The notes under the pieces: model-generated
Told to the model about the DNA's origin: nothing
Database searches by the model: none
Seen by the model: only the letters and a program-made list of their open reading frames with translations
NCBI RefSeq assembly: GCF_000264905.1
Contig: NW_006763141.1
Coordinates: forward strand, 320,814 to 384,813
From: Stereum hirsutum FP-91666 SS1
Taxonomy: Eukaryota; Basidiomycota; Agaricomycetes; Russulales; Stereaceae
DNA: 64,000 nt
Reading direction: 5' to 3'
In this document: positions 11,635-20,466 of the stretch, one piece after another
Layout: each line of letters starts with the position of its first letter
Position numbering within the stretch: the stretch's first letter is position 1
Program-made: the position numbers and the translations under genes

Positions 11635-11651
11635 ACGCGTCGTGAACGCGT
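11635..11651. promoter_or_regulatory. Two ACGCGT boxes upstream of the otubain gene
   Basis: Two perfect ACGCGT hexamers (11635-11640 and 11646-11651) lie 67-83 bp upstream of the first possible start codon at 11718. They match the MBF/MluI-box consensus. They lie in the 196-bp interval between MCM10 and the otubain gene. Confidence 0.4.
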
Positions 11652-11717
11652 ACCCCCTCAGCAAACGACATATAAACCTAGACTAACTAGCGTCCAGTTG
11701 TGTAACCCCTTCCAACC

Positions 11718-13567
11718 ATGTCTCGCACAGATCCTACCACAAATACCGAGAAATTGGAGGTCAACATCGACAAGGATGAACGCGTCGAGGATGCGCCACC
11801 GCCACCAACCTTCCAGAACAACGATCCCCACGTGGCGCCACCGTTCATATCCTCCTTGAACCCGCTCGCCTTTCCTTGGCCACCCAACGCCTCCACTGAC
11901 ATCCCATTCTCTCCATTCACCGAGCTTCTTTCTCTTCTCTCAGTCGGTTTCATTAAAATAATGGCAGCTACACCACAACCCGAAGAGCAACCGGCTGCGC
12001 GTACGTTATCCATCCACCTACTTGCTGTCCGTCCTCAGGGGTAACTGTACGCAAGCTGACTTGTGGCGCCGATCGTTACTGTTCTATAATTTTAAAGCTC
12101 GTCTTGCACCCGGAGGGCTACCTGAACTTGACTCTGGGAGCGTCACTCCGAGTGCCAATGCACCTCCCGCACCAGTCGAGATCAACGAGAATACTTGTGC
12201 GTTGATTCGTGTGGCGCATACTTGCCTGTCAGACTTGACAACTGATCCATCGCTGCTTCAAGCTCTTGAAGATCTCACTCCGTCACAAATCTACCAGCTC
12301 AACCAAGTACTTACCATTACATTTCCTCAAGCGAATAAAACATCTCATACAATATATGGCTAACGTTGTTGTCCGATAAACCTGTGTGGCGCAGGACGCA
12401 CTAGACAACGCTTCCTCGACCAACAGGCCGCTCATCGCATCTGTAGCACCGATGGACGTCCTACGCGCAGAGTACGAGAACGGGTCCCAATCATTCGTGA
12501 AACAGATAGACTTCTTGAAAGGTCATGGGTATGCTGGAATACGCAGAACGCGCGGCGACGGAGACTGTTTCTATCGATGTGCGTTCCATCTCTGTGCTTC
12601 GAGTCCCCGCCACCCGTCACATATTCCTTCCCACAACCCACAATCGTCACACACCACATCCCTTCTGTTTTCCTGGATTGTCCATGTTTACGACCAACAG
12701 AACCTACTTGTCCCCCCACGAATTCAACAGCCCTCGCGTTCGCCTACATCGAACGTATCCTCACCTCAGAGGACCTCTCCCTCGCCGTTATGACCGCCAT
12801 CTCCACCCTCGACTCCACCCTGCCCATGCTAGACGCGGCCGGATTCGAAAAGATAGTCTACGAGGATTTCTACGACGTCTTTGTCGGGCTGATCAGGTCG
12901 ATTGGAGAGCCCGATGCGAATGGGAAGGTGTTGACTCCTGAGGGCTTGTTGGAGGCGTTTCAGGATAGTGAAGGTAAGATTATCTACTACACATTTTGCT
13001 ATCTCTGCATTACGACAGTTCGTGGACTGATTGAATGTGGCGATAGTGTCGAACTCTGTGGTGGTCTACCTCCGCCTACTCACATCTGCTCAAATCCGTT
13101 ACGATCCGGATTCGTATGAGCCTTTTCTGTTCCATCCTGAACTCGGATATCAGATGAAACCGATAGAGTTCTGCAATACTCAGGTCGAGGCGACGGGCAA
13201 GGAGGCTGGTATGTCCCCTCTCCTTCTACATTCATTTATGGAGGGTGATTTATTCTATTGTGATGTGCTTTCTCTGCTGTTGGGCAGATCACGTCCAAGT
13301 AACAGCTCTCTCCCGTGTCCTGCGGATCAACGTCCGAGTAGCATACCTCGACGGACGAAACCCAGATGGGAAAGTCGATTTTGTCGAGTTTATCAATAAC
13401 GAGACGGACGTGTTTGGATCGGATCCGTTGGTTTTGCTGTACAGGTTCGTCTTCTACCAACTATACAGTCGCATAAACTGATGTGCTCTGTCAGGCCGGG
13501 TCACTACGATATCTTGGATAAGAGAGACATCGAGGCGTTGGGGCTGGGGTTGCCGCTGGGAAGATAG
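11718..13567 (+). CDS. OTUB1: Otubain (peptidase C65) deubiquitinating enzyme
   Basis: OTU-family cysteine protease that removes ubiquitin, by family knowledge with Lys48-chain preference, and can bind E2 enzymes. Exons: 11718..12000, 12098..12306, 12395..12578, 12731..12973, 13047..13208, 13288..13444 and 13495..13567 (436 residues, in phase). The catalytic Asp-Gly-x-Cys motif is RTRGDGDCFYR (Asp219, Cys222) and the catalytic His is in RPGHYDIL (His416). Between them lie ALAFAYIERIL and the ubiquitin-binding helices. A second in-frame ATG at 11961 (MAATPQPEEQPAA) would give 355 residues, nearer the usual otubain length; the 81-residue extension before it is Pro-rich. Intron 3 (152 nt) is longer than its neighbours. 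Two introns carry the octamer TGTGGCGC (12062, 12385). Confidence 0.93.
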
Positions 13568-14374
13568 GGATAATTGGGAGTATCGAATAAGGGCGTATGT
13601 GATCTAGAAATCGCGCACTGCGAAGGACATACCTTAGACATGAAGCAGTTTTGAAATCGATTTCTGTACAACGTGCTTGTACCTACTATGCCTAACATTC
13701 TTGCCCAGGGTACAGACCCAACCGATGAGTAGATCTCTCAGCTCTCAGAGAATAGATCCCACACGAGGGCTGAAGTGCCGAACATCAGCATGCCCAGGCC
13801 ACCTCCCATTCACGCCAACGCCACCCGTTTCCTCCAAGCGATACCTGTGCATCCACACCCGCCCCCCACACAAAACCTCTTCTTCCGCCGTCGCATCCCT
13901 CCGGACGTTATAGCCAAACGGTGACTGAGGTCGCTGCAAGCAGACAATTTCCTCGCCTTTTACTAGGAAATTCCGTGTTGCGGCCTCATTCCAAAGTCAC
14001 CTTGCGAATTTTTCAGACCTCAGCTCGTTCTGGGAATCTTGTTCACTTTATTTCTTGCTCTTTGTTTTCTTTTTTCTATCTCTTGTTCTTTTTTCTATCC
14101 CTTCTGATGGTGCACTGCTCGTGTACTTTGGGATCTTCTGGAACGTGGTGCTGTATCAGAACTGGTGATTCGCTATGGGAATGTACTCGAAAAAATGATA
14201 TTTTGTTTTGATCTTGCGAACATGCATGCGGCATATGATTTCCAGTAGACGGGTGGCGAGAGTCAGTACCAGAGTGGCTCGATGTCTTTTCTTTCTTGAC
14301 CGCCACCTCCTCCGAGTCATCCTTCCCTCAAGTAGGGTCCCGTCACCTCTAGGCAGCACAACTCACCCTAGTGC
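13568..14374. other. Intergenic region, otubain 3' flank and DEG1 promoter
   Basis: About 800 bp without a recognisable gene. Short reading frames here have no familiar motif. The stretch 14035-14105 is strongly T-rich (TTTCTTGC, TTTTCTATC repeats), of the kind often seen in fungal promoters. Confidence 0.4.
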
Positions 14375-16675
14375 ATGCCCATTGCACCCTCTCTTCTCCG
14401 CCTTCGCCTCCAATCTGGCATCTCTACTACACCCAAAAGCTCTGTACATATCATAACCGGAGGCATCGCTAGTCCTTCACGTCCCCATCTCAGTCGACCA
14501 CTTCGACTCTATCTTCGCGCAATGTCATCCCAAGCACCATCTGTCACTCAGCCAATACCACCTACTCAAAATTATGACTCGTGGTCTAGAGAAGAGCTCA
14601 TCGCACGTTTGAACGAGCTCGAAACTCAGGCGCAGGCGCACACGCCACAGAATACTACTACCTCGGACCCTCACAAACCTTTACCTCCGCCTGAGCATCC
14701 CTCTTCCCATTCTACTCATCCTCCACCCCGTCCCTCTCACACTCACCCCCCAATTCCCGTCGCTGGCCCCATCCCCGCCTCCACCTCCACACCACCCAAC
14801 CCCCCTCCCCCCACCAACCAACCCCCCAAAAAATTCTCATTCACCTCCCACCCCACCCTCAAAATCGCCCTCAAATTCTCCTACCACGGCGCCCCCTACA
14901 ACGGCCTCGCCTACCAACTCACACCCACGCCCCTCCCCACAGTCGAACAGGTCCTCTTCGACGCGCTCGCGAAGGCGAAACTGGTCGATGGGGAGATGGG
15001 GTTCGAAGGGTGTGGGTGGGAGAGGTGTGGGAGGACGGATAGGGGGGTTAGTGCGGCGGGGCAGGTGGTTAGTGTTTGGGTTAGGGCGGGGAGGGCTGTG
15101 GGTGGGGAGGGAGGAGAGGGAGAGGGAGTGGTTATGGGGAGGGAGGCGGTGGAGGATGGGAATGTGAAGGGGAGGGAGGGGGGTGATGGAGGTGTGTTGG
15201 AAGGTGTAGAGGGCTCGAATTCGACAGGCACTCTACAAGCAGGAACTACGTCTACGTCTACGCACTCCGTACCCGTAAAGCCACTACGCTACATGAAGAC
15301 ATTGAATCGGCTGCTTCCGCCTACGATCCGGGTGCATGCCTGGTCGCCCGTCGATGCGGATTTTTCTTCGAGGTTTAATTGCCAGTATAGACACTACAAA
15401 TACTTCTTCACGAACTCGTCCTTCGACATCTTTCCCTCTGCTTCCTCCTCATCCTCCTCATCTGCACCCACACCCGGCCCCTCACCCCCACCCACACCCG
15501 CAAATCCAACCATGAACGAAGCCCCAGTCCCGCACGGCGTCGAGCTCGACATCGCTCGGATGCAAGAAGCCGCCGCACGACTCGTGGGCACGCACGATTT
15601 CAGGAACCTGTGTAAACTGGACGCGGGAAAACAGATCGAGGTGTTTGAGCGTACGATCTTGAGCGCTACCGTCTCTTCGCTCTCGTCTGCTCTCACTTCG
15701 TCGCCTGCTCCTCCATCGTCCTCCTCCTCCTCCTCCTCCTCCTCCTCTTCTTCATCCCCTCCAACTCCTCCAACTCCTCCAGCTTCAGTGGCGGTGGGCC
15801 CAGCTTCAGTGGCGGTGGGCCCAGCTTCAGCAGCTGTAGGAACCGGGAACGGACTGGGAATGTACGTCTTCGACCTCGTCGGGACTGCGTTCCTGTATCA
15901 TCAAGTCCGCCATATTATGGCCATTCTGTTCCTCGTCGGTACAGGCCTCGAGTCACCGGCGCTCGTCACTCGTCTGTTGCATGCTACGCCTGAGTCCCCG
16001 GATGCGGATGCGGTGGCTGCGATGGCGGGGGCGAGAGCAGGAGCAGTGGAAGGAGCAGGGGAGGGAGCAGGGGCAGGAGGAGGAAGAGGAGGAGGATGGG
16101 AGGTCGTGGATCGGAAGCCGGAGTATCAGATGGCGGACGGCCTACCGTTGATGCTATGGGATTGTGCGTTCAAAGACGGGGATGTGAAGTGGAGGACGGA
16201 CGACGATGATCGATCATTGCTCGTTCAAAGTGGTAAAGCGGGCAAGAATGGAGGAAAGAAAGAGAAGGGAGGAGGAGGAAAGAAAGAGAAGGAAGAGGAG
16301 GACGCGCATGGGCTGCATGGGCAGATGGCGGCGGTACTCGAGAGGTCGGTCGTCAATACGACGTTGGAGGCGCATTTTTTGCTTGCTGCGATGCGATTTC
16401 CGTTTAATCGGCCTGGGGCGAGTCCGTTCCCTCTCGACTTGCATGGCGAGGAAGTGAAAGAGAGGGTGAAGAGGATGGGAGAGGAGGGTGTGATGATGAA
16501 TATTCCGTTGGGTGGAGGGACGTATAAGAGGGTGGGGAAGTACGTGCCGGTGTTGGAGAGGAATAGGTTGGATAGTGTGGAGGTTGCGAATGAGAGGTGG
16601 AGGGTCGGGAAGGGGATGAGGAGGATGGAGAGGAGGAGGGCTGGTGTGGCGGAGGATGAGGGTGGCGAGGAATAG
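14375..16675 (+). CDS. DEG1: tRNA pseudouridine(38/39) synthase, DEG1/PUS3 type
   Basis: TruA-family enzyme that converts uridines 38 and 39 of the tRNA anticodon stem to pseudouridine. It is one uninterrupted exon of 766 residues, much longer than yeast Deg1. The catalytic motif is CGRTDRGVSA, with the nucleophilic Asp at residue 222. Other family motifs are LKIALKFSYHGAPYNGLAYQ, RYMKTLNRLLPP, SSRFNCQYRHYKYFF, GTHDFRNLCKLD and FLYHQVRHIMAI. Extra length comes from low-complexity inserts: a Pro/Thr-rich N-terminal segment (about residues 95-165), a Gly/Glu-rich insert (about 238-285), a poly-Ser run (about 450-465) followed by a tandem PASVAVG repeat, and a Gly/Ala-rich run near 550-575. A second ATG at 14522 (Met50) follows a stretch rich in Arg, Leu and Ser without acidic residues, resembling a mitochondrial presequence, so two isoforms are possible. 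Confidence 0.93.
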   Translation: MPIAPSLLRLRLQSGISTTPKSSVHIITGGIASPSRPHLSRPLRLYLRAMSSQAPSVTQPIPPTQNYDSWSREELIARLNELETQAQAHTPQNTTTSDPHKPLPPPEHPSSHSTHPPPRPSHTHPPIPVAGPIPASTSTPPNPPPPTNQPPKKFSFTSHPTLKIALKFSYHGAPYNGLAYQLTPTPLPTVEQVLFDALAKAKLVDGEMGFEGCGWERCGRTDRGVSAAGQVVSVWVRAGRAVGGEGGEGEGVVMGREAVEDGNVKGREGGDGGVLEGVEGSNSTGTLQAGTTSTSTHSVPVKPLRYMKTLNRLLPPTIRVHAWSPVDADFSSRFNCQYRHYKYFFTNSSFDIFPSASSSSSSSAPTPGPSPPPTPANPTMNEAPVPHGVELDIARMQEAAARLVGTHDFRNLCKLDAGKQIEVFERTILSATVSSLSSALTSSPAPPSSSSSSSSSSSSSSPPTPPTPPASVAVGPASVAVGPASAAVGTGNGLGMYVFDLVGTAFLYHQVRHIMAILFLVGTGLESPALVTRLLHATPESPDADAVAAMAGARAGAVEGAGEGAGAGGGRGGGWEVVDRKPEYQMADGLPLMLWDCAFKDGDVKWRTDDDDRSLLVQSGKAGKNGGKKEKGGGGKKEKEEEDAHGLHGQMAAVLERSVVNTTLEAHFLLAAMRFPFNRPGASPFPLDLHGEEVKERVKRMGEEGVMMNIPLGGGTYKRVGKYVPVLERNRLDSVEVANERWRVGKGMRRMERRRAGVAEDEGGEE
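15717..15756. repeat. (TCC)n microsatellite coding poly-serine in DEG1
   Basis: A run of TCC/TCT triplets within the DEG1 exon encodes an uninterrupted serine tract. It is followed at about 15777-15838 by a tandem repeat of a 21-bp unit coding PASVAVG. Confidence 0.7.
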
Positions 16676-18314
16676 GGGTAAACTGTCATGGAGGATCGGC
16701 CTTCGAAAGATGGGCTTCCATCGCGAGAATTATGATGATAGGTTTGAGCTCTTGCCATCCTTCATCGACGCCTCTCTGACCGTCCCTGTATTTCACAGCT
16801 TGGAGCATGGCAGGTTATAAAACGCGACGCTCGCCACACCGTCCCTCATACCGGTGCCCTCGGCTTTATAGTACCCATCCCACCGCCTGCAATCGCAGCT
16901 GTATATCGTGTCGCCATCTGCTCTATCCCTCAAATCATCACGCACGAGGCAGGCTAAGAAACTCTCACAGCTCAGAGGGCGGTGGTCTGATAGGCTGTTG
17001 GACGCGAAAGAACCGAGATCATACGGGCGGAAGATTTCATAGAGCTGCTTACAACGGCCGTGCTGCTGGCCCTGCAGCTCTGGCAAGTGACTGCTGGTGA
17101 TTCTGCGCGGCAGGTCGCGCGATAGAATACGATAAGCGGGGGCCCCAAATGCGAAACTTGGCGCGCGTCCTATCTCCCATTTGTACCCGGGGCTCGAATG
17201 CGAAGGGACATTATTTTCCAGCTTACAAACAATACAAGAGGACGTGCAAGAGCGAGTGCGAGTACTTACAGCGACGACCCGAGCAGAGTTGCGAGTTGTG
17301 GCGCCCCCGGCCCAGCCGGCGTGGGACGGACCGTGCAAGGGGAGGGCACGGAAGGAGAGCCGGCCGCACAGGCTCACGTCATCGGCGTTCGGCGTTGGAT
17401 GACGCGTGTTGAGCGGTGGCCCGTGCGCGGCGTGCGCCGGTTGATTTCGCACGGTCCGACGCCCAGCCAAAACTGGCGGGGGGCGCTCCCAGCCCAGCTC
17501 AGCCACCCCAGCAAGCCTTACCGCCAGCCAGCCAACGCCTGCCACCTCCCCTAGCAGTGTGAGCCTTTTCCCTGCCAGGCCCTCTACTACTGCACTTTGC
17601 TTTTTCGTCTGCTCCCTCGTCGTCCCCCATAACAAAGCTTTATATACGACACCCACAAGGTCAGTACGCTCTCTGTTGTCGTCGTGCGCGTCGTGGTCGT
17701 CGTGCGGCTCGATGGCGAGCGAGTTGGGCTCTCCAGGCGTGGGCTGCTGTGGCTGGCGCGCGCCGGTATGTGCAGCGGCTTCAGGTCGTGTCTGCGATCT
17801 CGGCGGGGCGTTGCTCGTTGTGAAGATACGTGTTCGACGTGTCGTTGGGGTTCGTTATCGATAAGAGACGGTCGTCGGCCGTCGTTCGTCGCGTCCTACG
17901 GGCGATGTCGAACCTGTCACTTGCTTGCGCCCGCTCTTGTGGACGCATATATCCGCACTGGGTTGTGCGTTGTTGGGGAATGTGTTGAATGGCCTTGGGA
18001 TGCGTTGGGGATGTGTTGCTGATCGATGGGGCGTCGAGGGGGTTCTTTGTTCGAGTTTTGAACTTTGTTTTTTTTTGTTGAGGGGGTGGGGGTGCGATGT
18101 ATGCGCATACATGCGGGTTGGATTGTGTTTGCTCGGTTTTCTTTGCTACTGTCGTCGTCGACCATGTTGGGGACGTCGTCTCCGCTCGTCTGTGTCGTTG
18201 TCGCTGTCGTCATCGCTGTTGATGACGATGAGCACGCGATGGGCGCATATATCGTGCTTTTGTGGTGAATAGATGTACTAATGCATTTTTGTTTGTGTTC
18301 GTTCGTGTCTTTAG
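16676..18314. promoter_or_regulatory. Long 5' region of the HMG-box gene with a probable 5'UTR intron
   Basis: About 1.6 kb separate DEG1 from the NHP6-like start codon. The ATG at 18315 is directly preceded by a good acceptor (GTGTCTTTAG), which suggests a leader intron ending at 18314. A TATATA-like element near 17640 and a donor AAG|GTCAGT at 17660 give a candidate leader exon and an intron of about 655 nt. The region 17800-18260 is T/G-rich. A long minus-strand reading frame across 16793-17656 has no recognisable domain and is not called. Confidence 0.4.
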
Positions 18315-18990
18315 ATGCCTAAAGACGCTACCAAATCCAAGGTATGTCTTCGTCGTGCATATATCCACCTTTTCCTCCGTCTCTTTGTCTCTCCGTCACC
18401 CTTCCTCCAATCCCTATTCCTCCACACACCCTCGTCGTCATTGTCCACCCTCACTCTCGTCGTTCCCGTCGCTCATCACGCATTGTTCTTTCTGTCACAG
18501 GAACGCAAGACGGCCACTAAGGCTAGCTCGAAGCCCCGCGCAACAAAGGCAAAGAAGGACAAGAACGCACCAAAGAGGGCGTTGTCCGCGTACATGTTCT
18601 TCAGCCAGGACTGGAGAGAGAGGATCAAGGCTGAGAACCCGGACGCTTCGTTCGGTTAGTCGTCTCCCTCACCTTCACATTCGTCACTGTACGCGTCCTG
18701 GATGCTGACTCTTTCTCGCTTTTGTGTTTGTGTGTGTGTGTGTGTGTGTGTCGCAGGTGAGGTCGGCAAGCTTTTGGGCGCAAAGTGGAAGGAACTCGAT
18801 GAGTCTGAGAAGAAGCCTTATGTCGAGCAGGCCGCGCAAGATAAACTGCGCGCAGAGCAGGAGAAGGCAGAATACGATGTATGTCTCTTGTCTCTCACGT
18901 CCGTCCTCGTCATGAGCATTTTGGTTTTCTGACAGTCGTGGCATGATACAGGGCAAGAAGGCGAGTCCCGACGAGGACGACGAGGAGTAG
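18315..18990 (+). CDS. NHP6: HMG-box chromatin protein, NHP6 type
   Basis: Small architectural DNA-bending protein of nuclear chromatin that assists nucleosome remodelling and FACT. Exons: 18315..18341, 18501..18654, 18757..18878 and 18952..18990, coding 113 residues. The order is MPKDATKSK, a Lys-rich N-terminal arm ([18 protein letters not shown]), one HMG box from [19 protein letters not shown] through [20 protein letters not shown], and a short acidic tail ASPDEDDEE. Length and single box match yeast Nhp6. The second intron contains a (GT)n microsatellite directly upstream of the acceptor. The first intron (159 nt) and the probable leader intron are long, as often seen in highly expressed fungal genes. 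Confidence 0.95.
18724..18750. repeat. (GT)n microsatellite in NHP6 intron 2
   Basis: A run of about 13 TG dinucleotides, with one interruption, lies immediately before the intron acceptor (TCGCAG at 18751-18756). Confidence 0.8.
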
Positions 18991-20466
18991 ATCTCCTTCG
19001 CACTCGCAGCGTATTCATCCCATCATCCCCATTTGACCGTCACTCGCCTTCATCTGTGGTTTCATCTCTCTCGTCTCGTCTCTCGCCTCGCGTCTCACTA
19101 CTCTCACTTCACCTTCACACTGTGTTTATATTCTCATTTTGCACCTCTACCCACCCTTCCTTCCGTACATATAACATAACGACGACCCCTCCACCCCCCT
19201 TATTCCGATCCGTTTCCCATTGCGCGTTTCGTTTGATGTGTCTGTGAGGCCTCTCTGTTATAACTCCTCTTTTTCGTGATTGTGATCGTGATCGTTTGTG
19301 TCTTTGAGTGTTCGGTTTGTGTAACTTATGTCGTTGCGAACTTGCACGTACCTACCCCCAGCCCTGTGTTAGTGTTCGGTGTTCGGTGTTCGGTGTTCGG
19401 TTGTGTTTTATGTCTATCTCTGTTCTGTGTTTGGGATTGCTGTCTTGGACGGTCGTGTGCGTGTGTGGAACGACAATAAGACTGGAGACGGCGACCTGTC
19501 GTGGCGAGTTGTATGTGCCCGAGAATGGATGTGAGTGTTAGTTGGGTGTGGATCTCGTCATGTAGGGAGGTGCCCTAGTTTGTTGTAAACCATCGCAGGT
19601 GGACCTACAAAATAGTCTGACAGCTGCGCGAGTACACTGCAATCTACAGACTGTATAGGAGGGCCACCGCCACAGGACGATGAGATCATCGTGGGGTTAC
19701 GGCATCGCCTCTGTCTCTTGACATCGCTTCGCTTGTCGACCTCTCCATCGGCGCCTGCTCCTCTTTCTACTTATCGATCCTGCACAACACCTTGAGTAGA
19801 GAAAGAACGCATTAGAACGTATCACAAGAGGTCGGTCTGATTCTAGAATGGGCTGTTGAGAGTTGAGAGTCGCTGACCTGACTACGTTTTATTGCATTGC
19901 ATTCCAATTTCCGTGGCACCACCACCCCGTCGCCTCCGTCTCCGTCCCCTCAATTATAATTGAATCCGACACCGGTCACCTCTGTCGCTGGCACGGTCGC
20001 CCCGAAACGCAAACGATCGCCGGCTTTTCTTGCATCGTTCAACGTTCTTTGCGCTGTCCAACACAGTCATTTGTCTGTCGAGCACTCAGCACACCCGCGA
20101 CGCGCCACTTTCAGTTGCACCACTTTGTGAGATAGAGCTTGATTTGGACGGGATTAGAGTCGTATTGAGTGCGTTTCTTCTCCTGTTCCCGGCGTTCGTG
20201 AATCGTTGAATCGAGAGGTGTTGCGCAGTTTACTGATTTTGTTGCCTTATTCGCGTCCTCGCACCCTCCCTCCCTCCGACGCTTCCTCCCTCCGCCTCCG
20301 CCTCATACCTCATAGGCATCTCATAACCTACACCACAACACACACGCACCACAGCACACCACAACACAACACAAACCACCACACAGCACACACCTTCCCG
20401 CCTTTCTCAAGGACCAACCAACCTTCCAATACGCGCCTCTTTCACCCCAAGCAGAACAAGAACAAG
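18991..20466. other. Intergenic region, NHP6 3' flank and OSBP promoter
   Basis: About 1.5 kb with no convincing gene. It contains a 7-bp tandem repeat at 19372-19400 and long pyrimidine-rich stretches (19060-19230). Close to the OSBP start is a CA-rich leader (20330-20395), followed by AACAAGATG at the start codon. Confidence 0.4.
19372..19400. repeat. Four tandem copies of a 7-bp unit GTGTTCG
   Basis: Four uninterrupted copies of GTGTTCG lie about 380 bp downstream of the NHP6 stop codon. No known element was recognised. Confidence 0.7.

Noticed and set aside
16793..17656. 287-codon open frame on the minus strand upstream of NHP6
   Set aside because: Composition is Arg/Ala/Gly/Ser-rich without any recognisable motif, it overlaps open frames in several other phases (GC-rich low-stop region), and it lies where the NHP6 promoter and leader should be.
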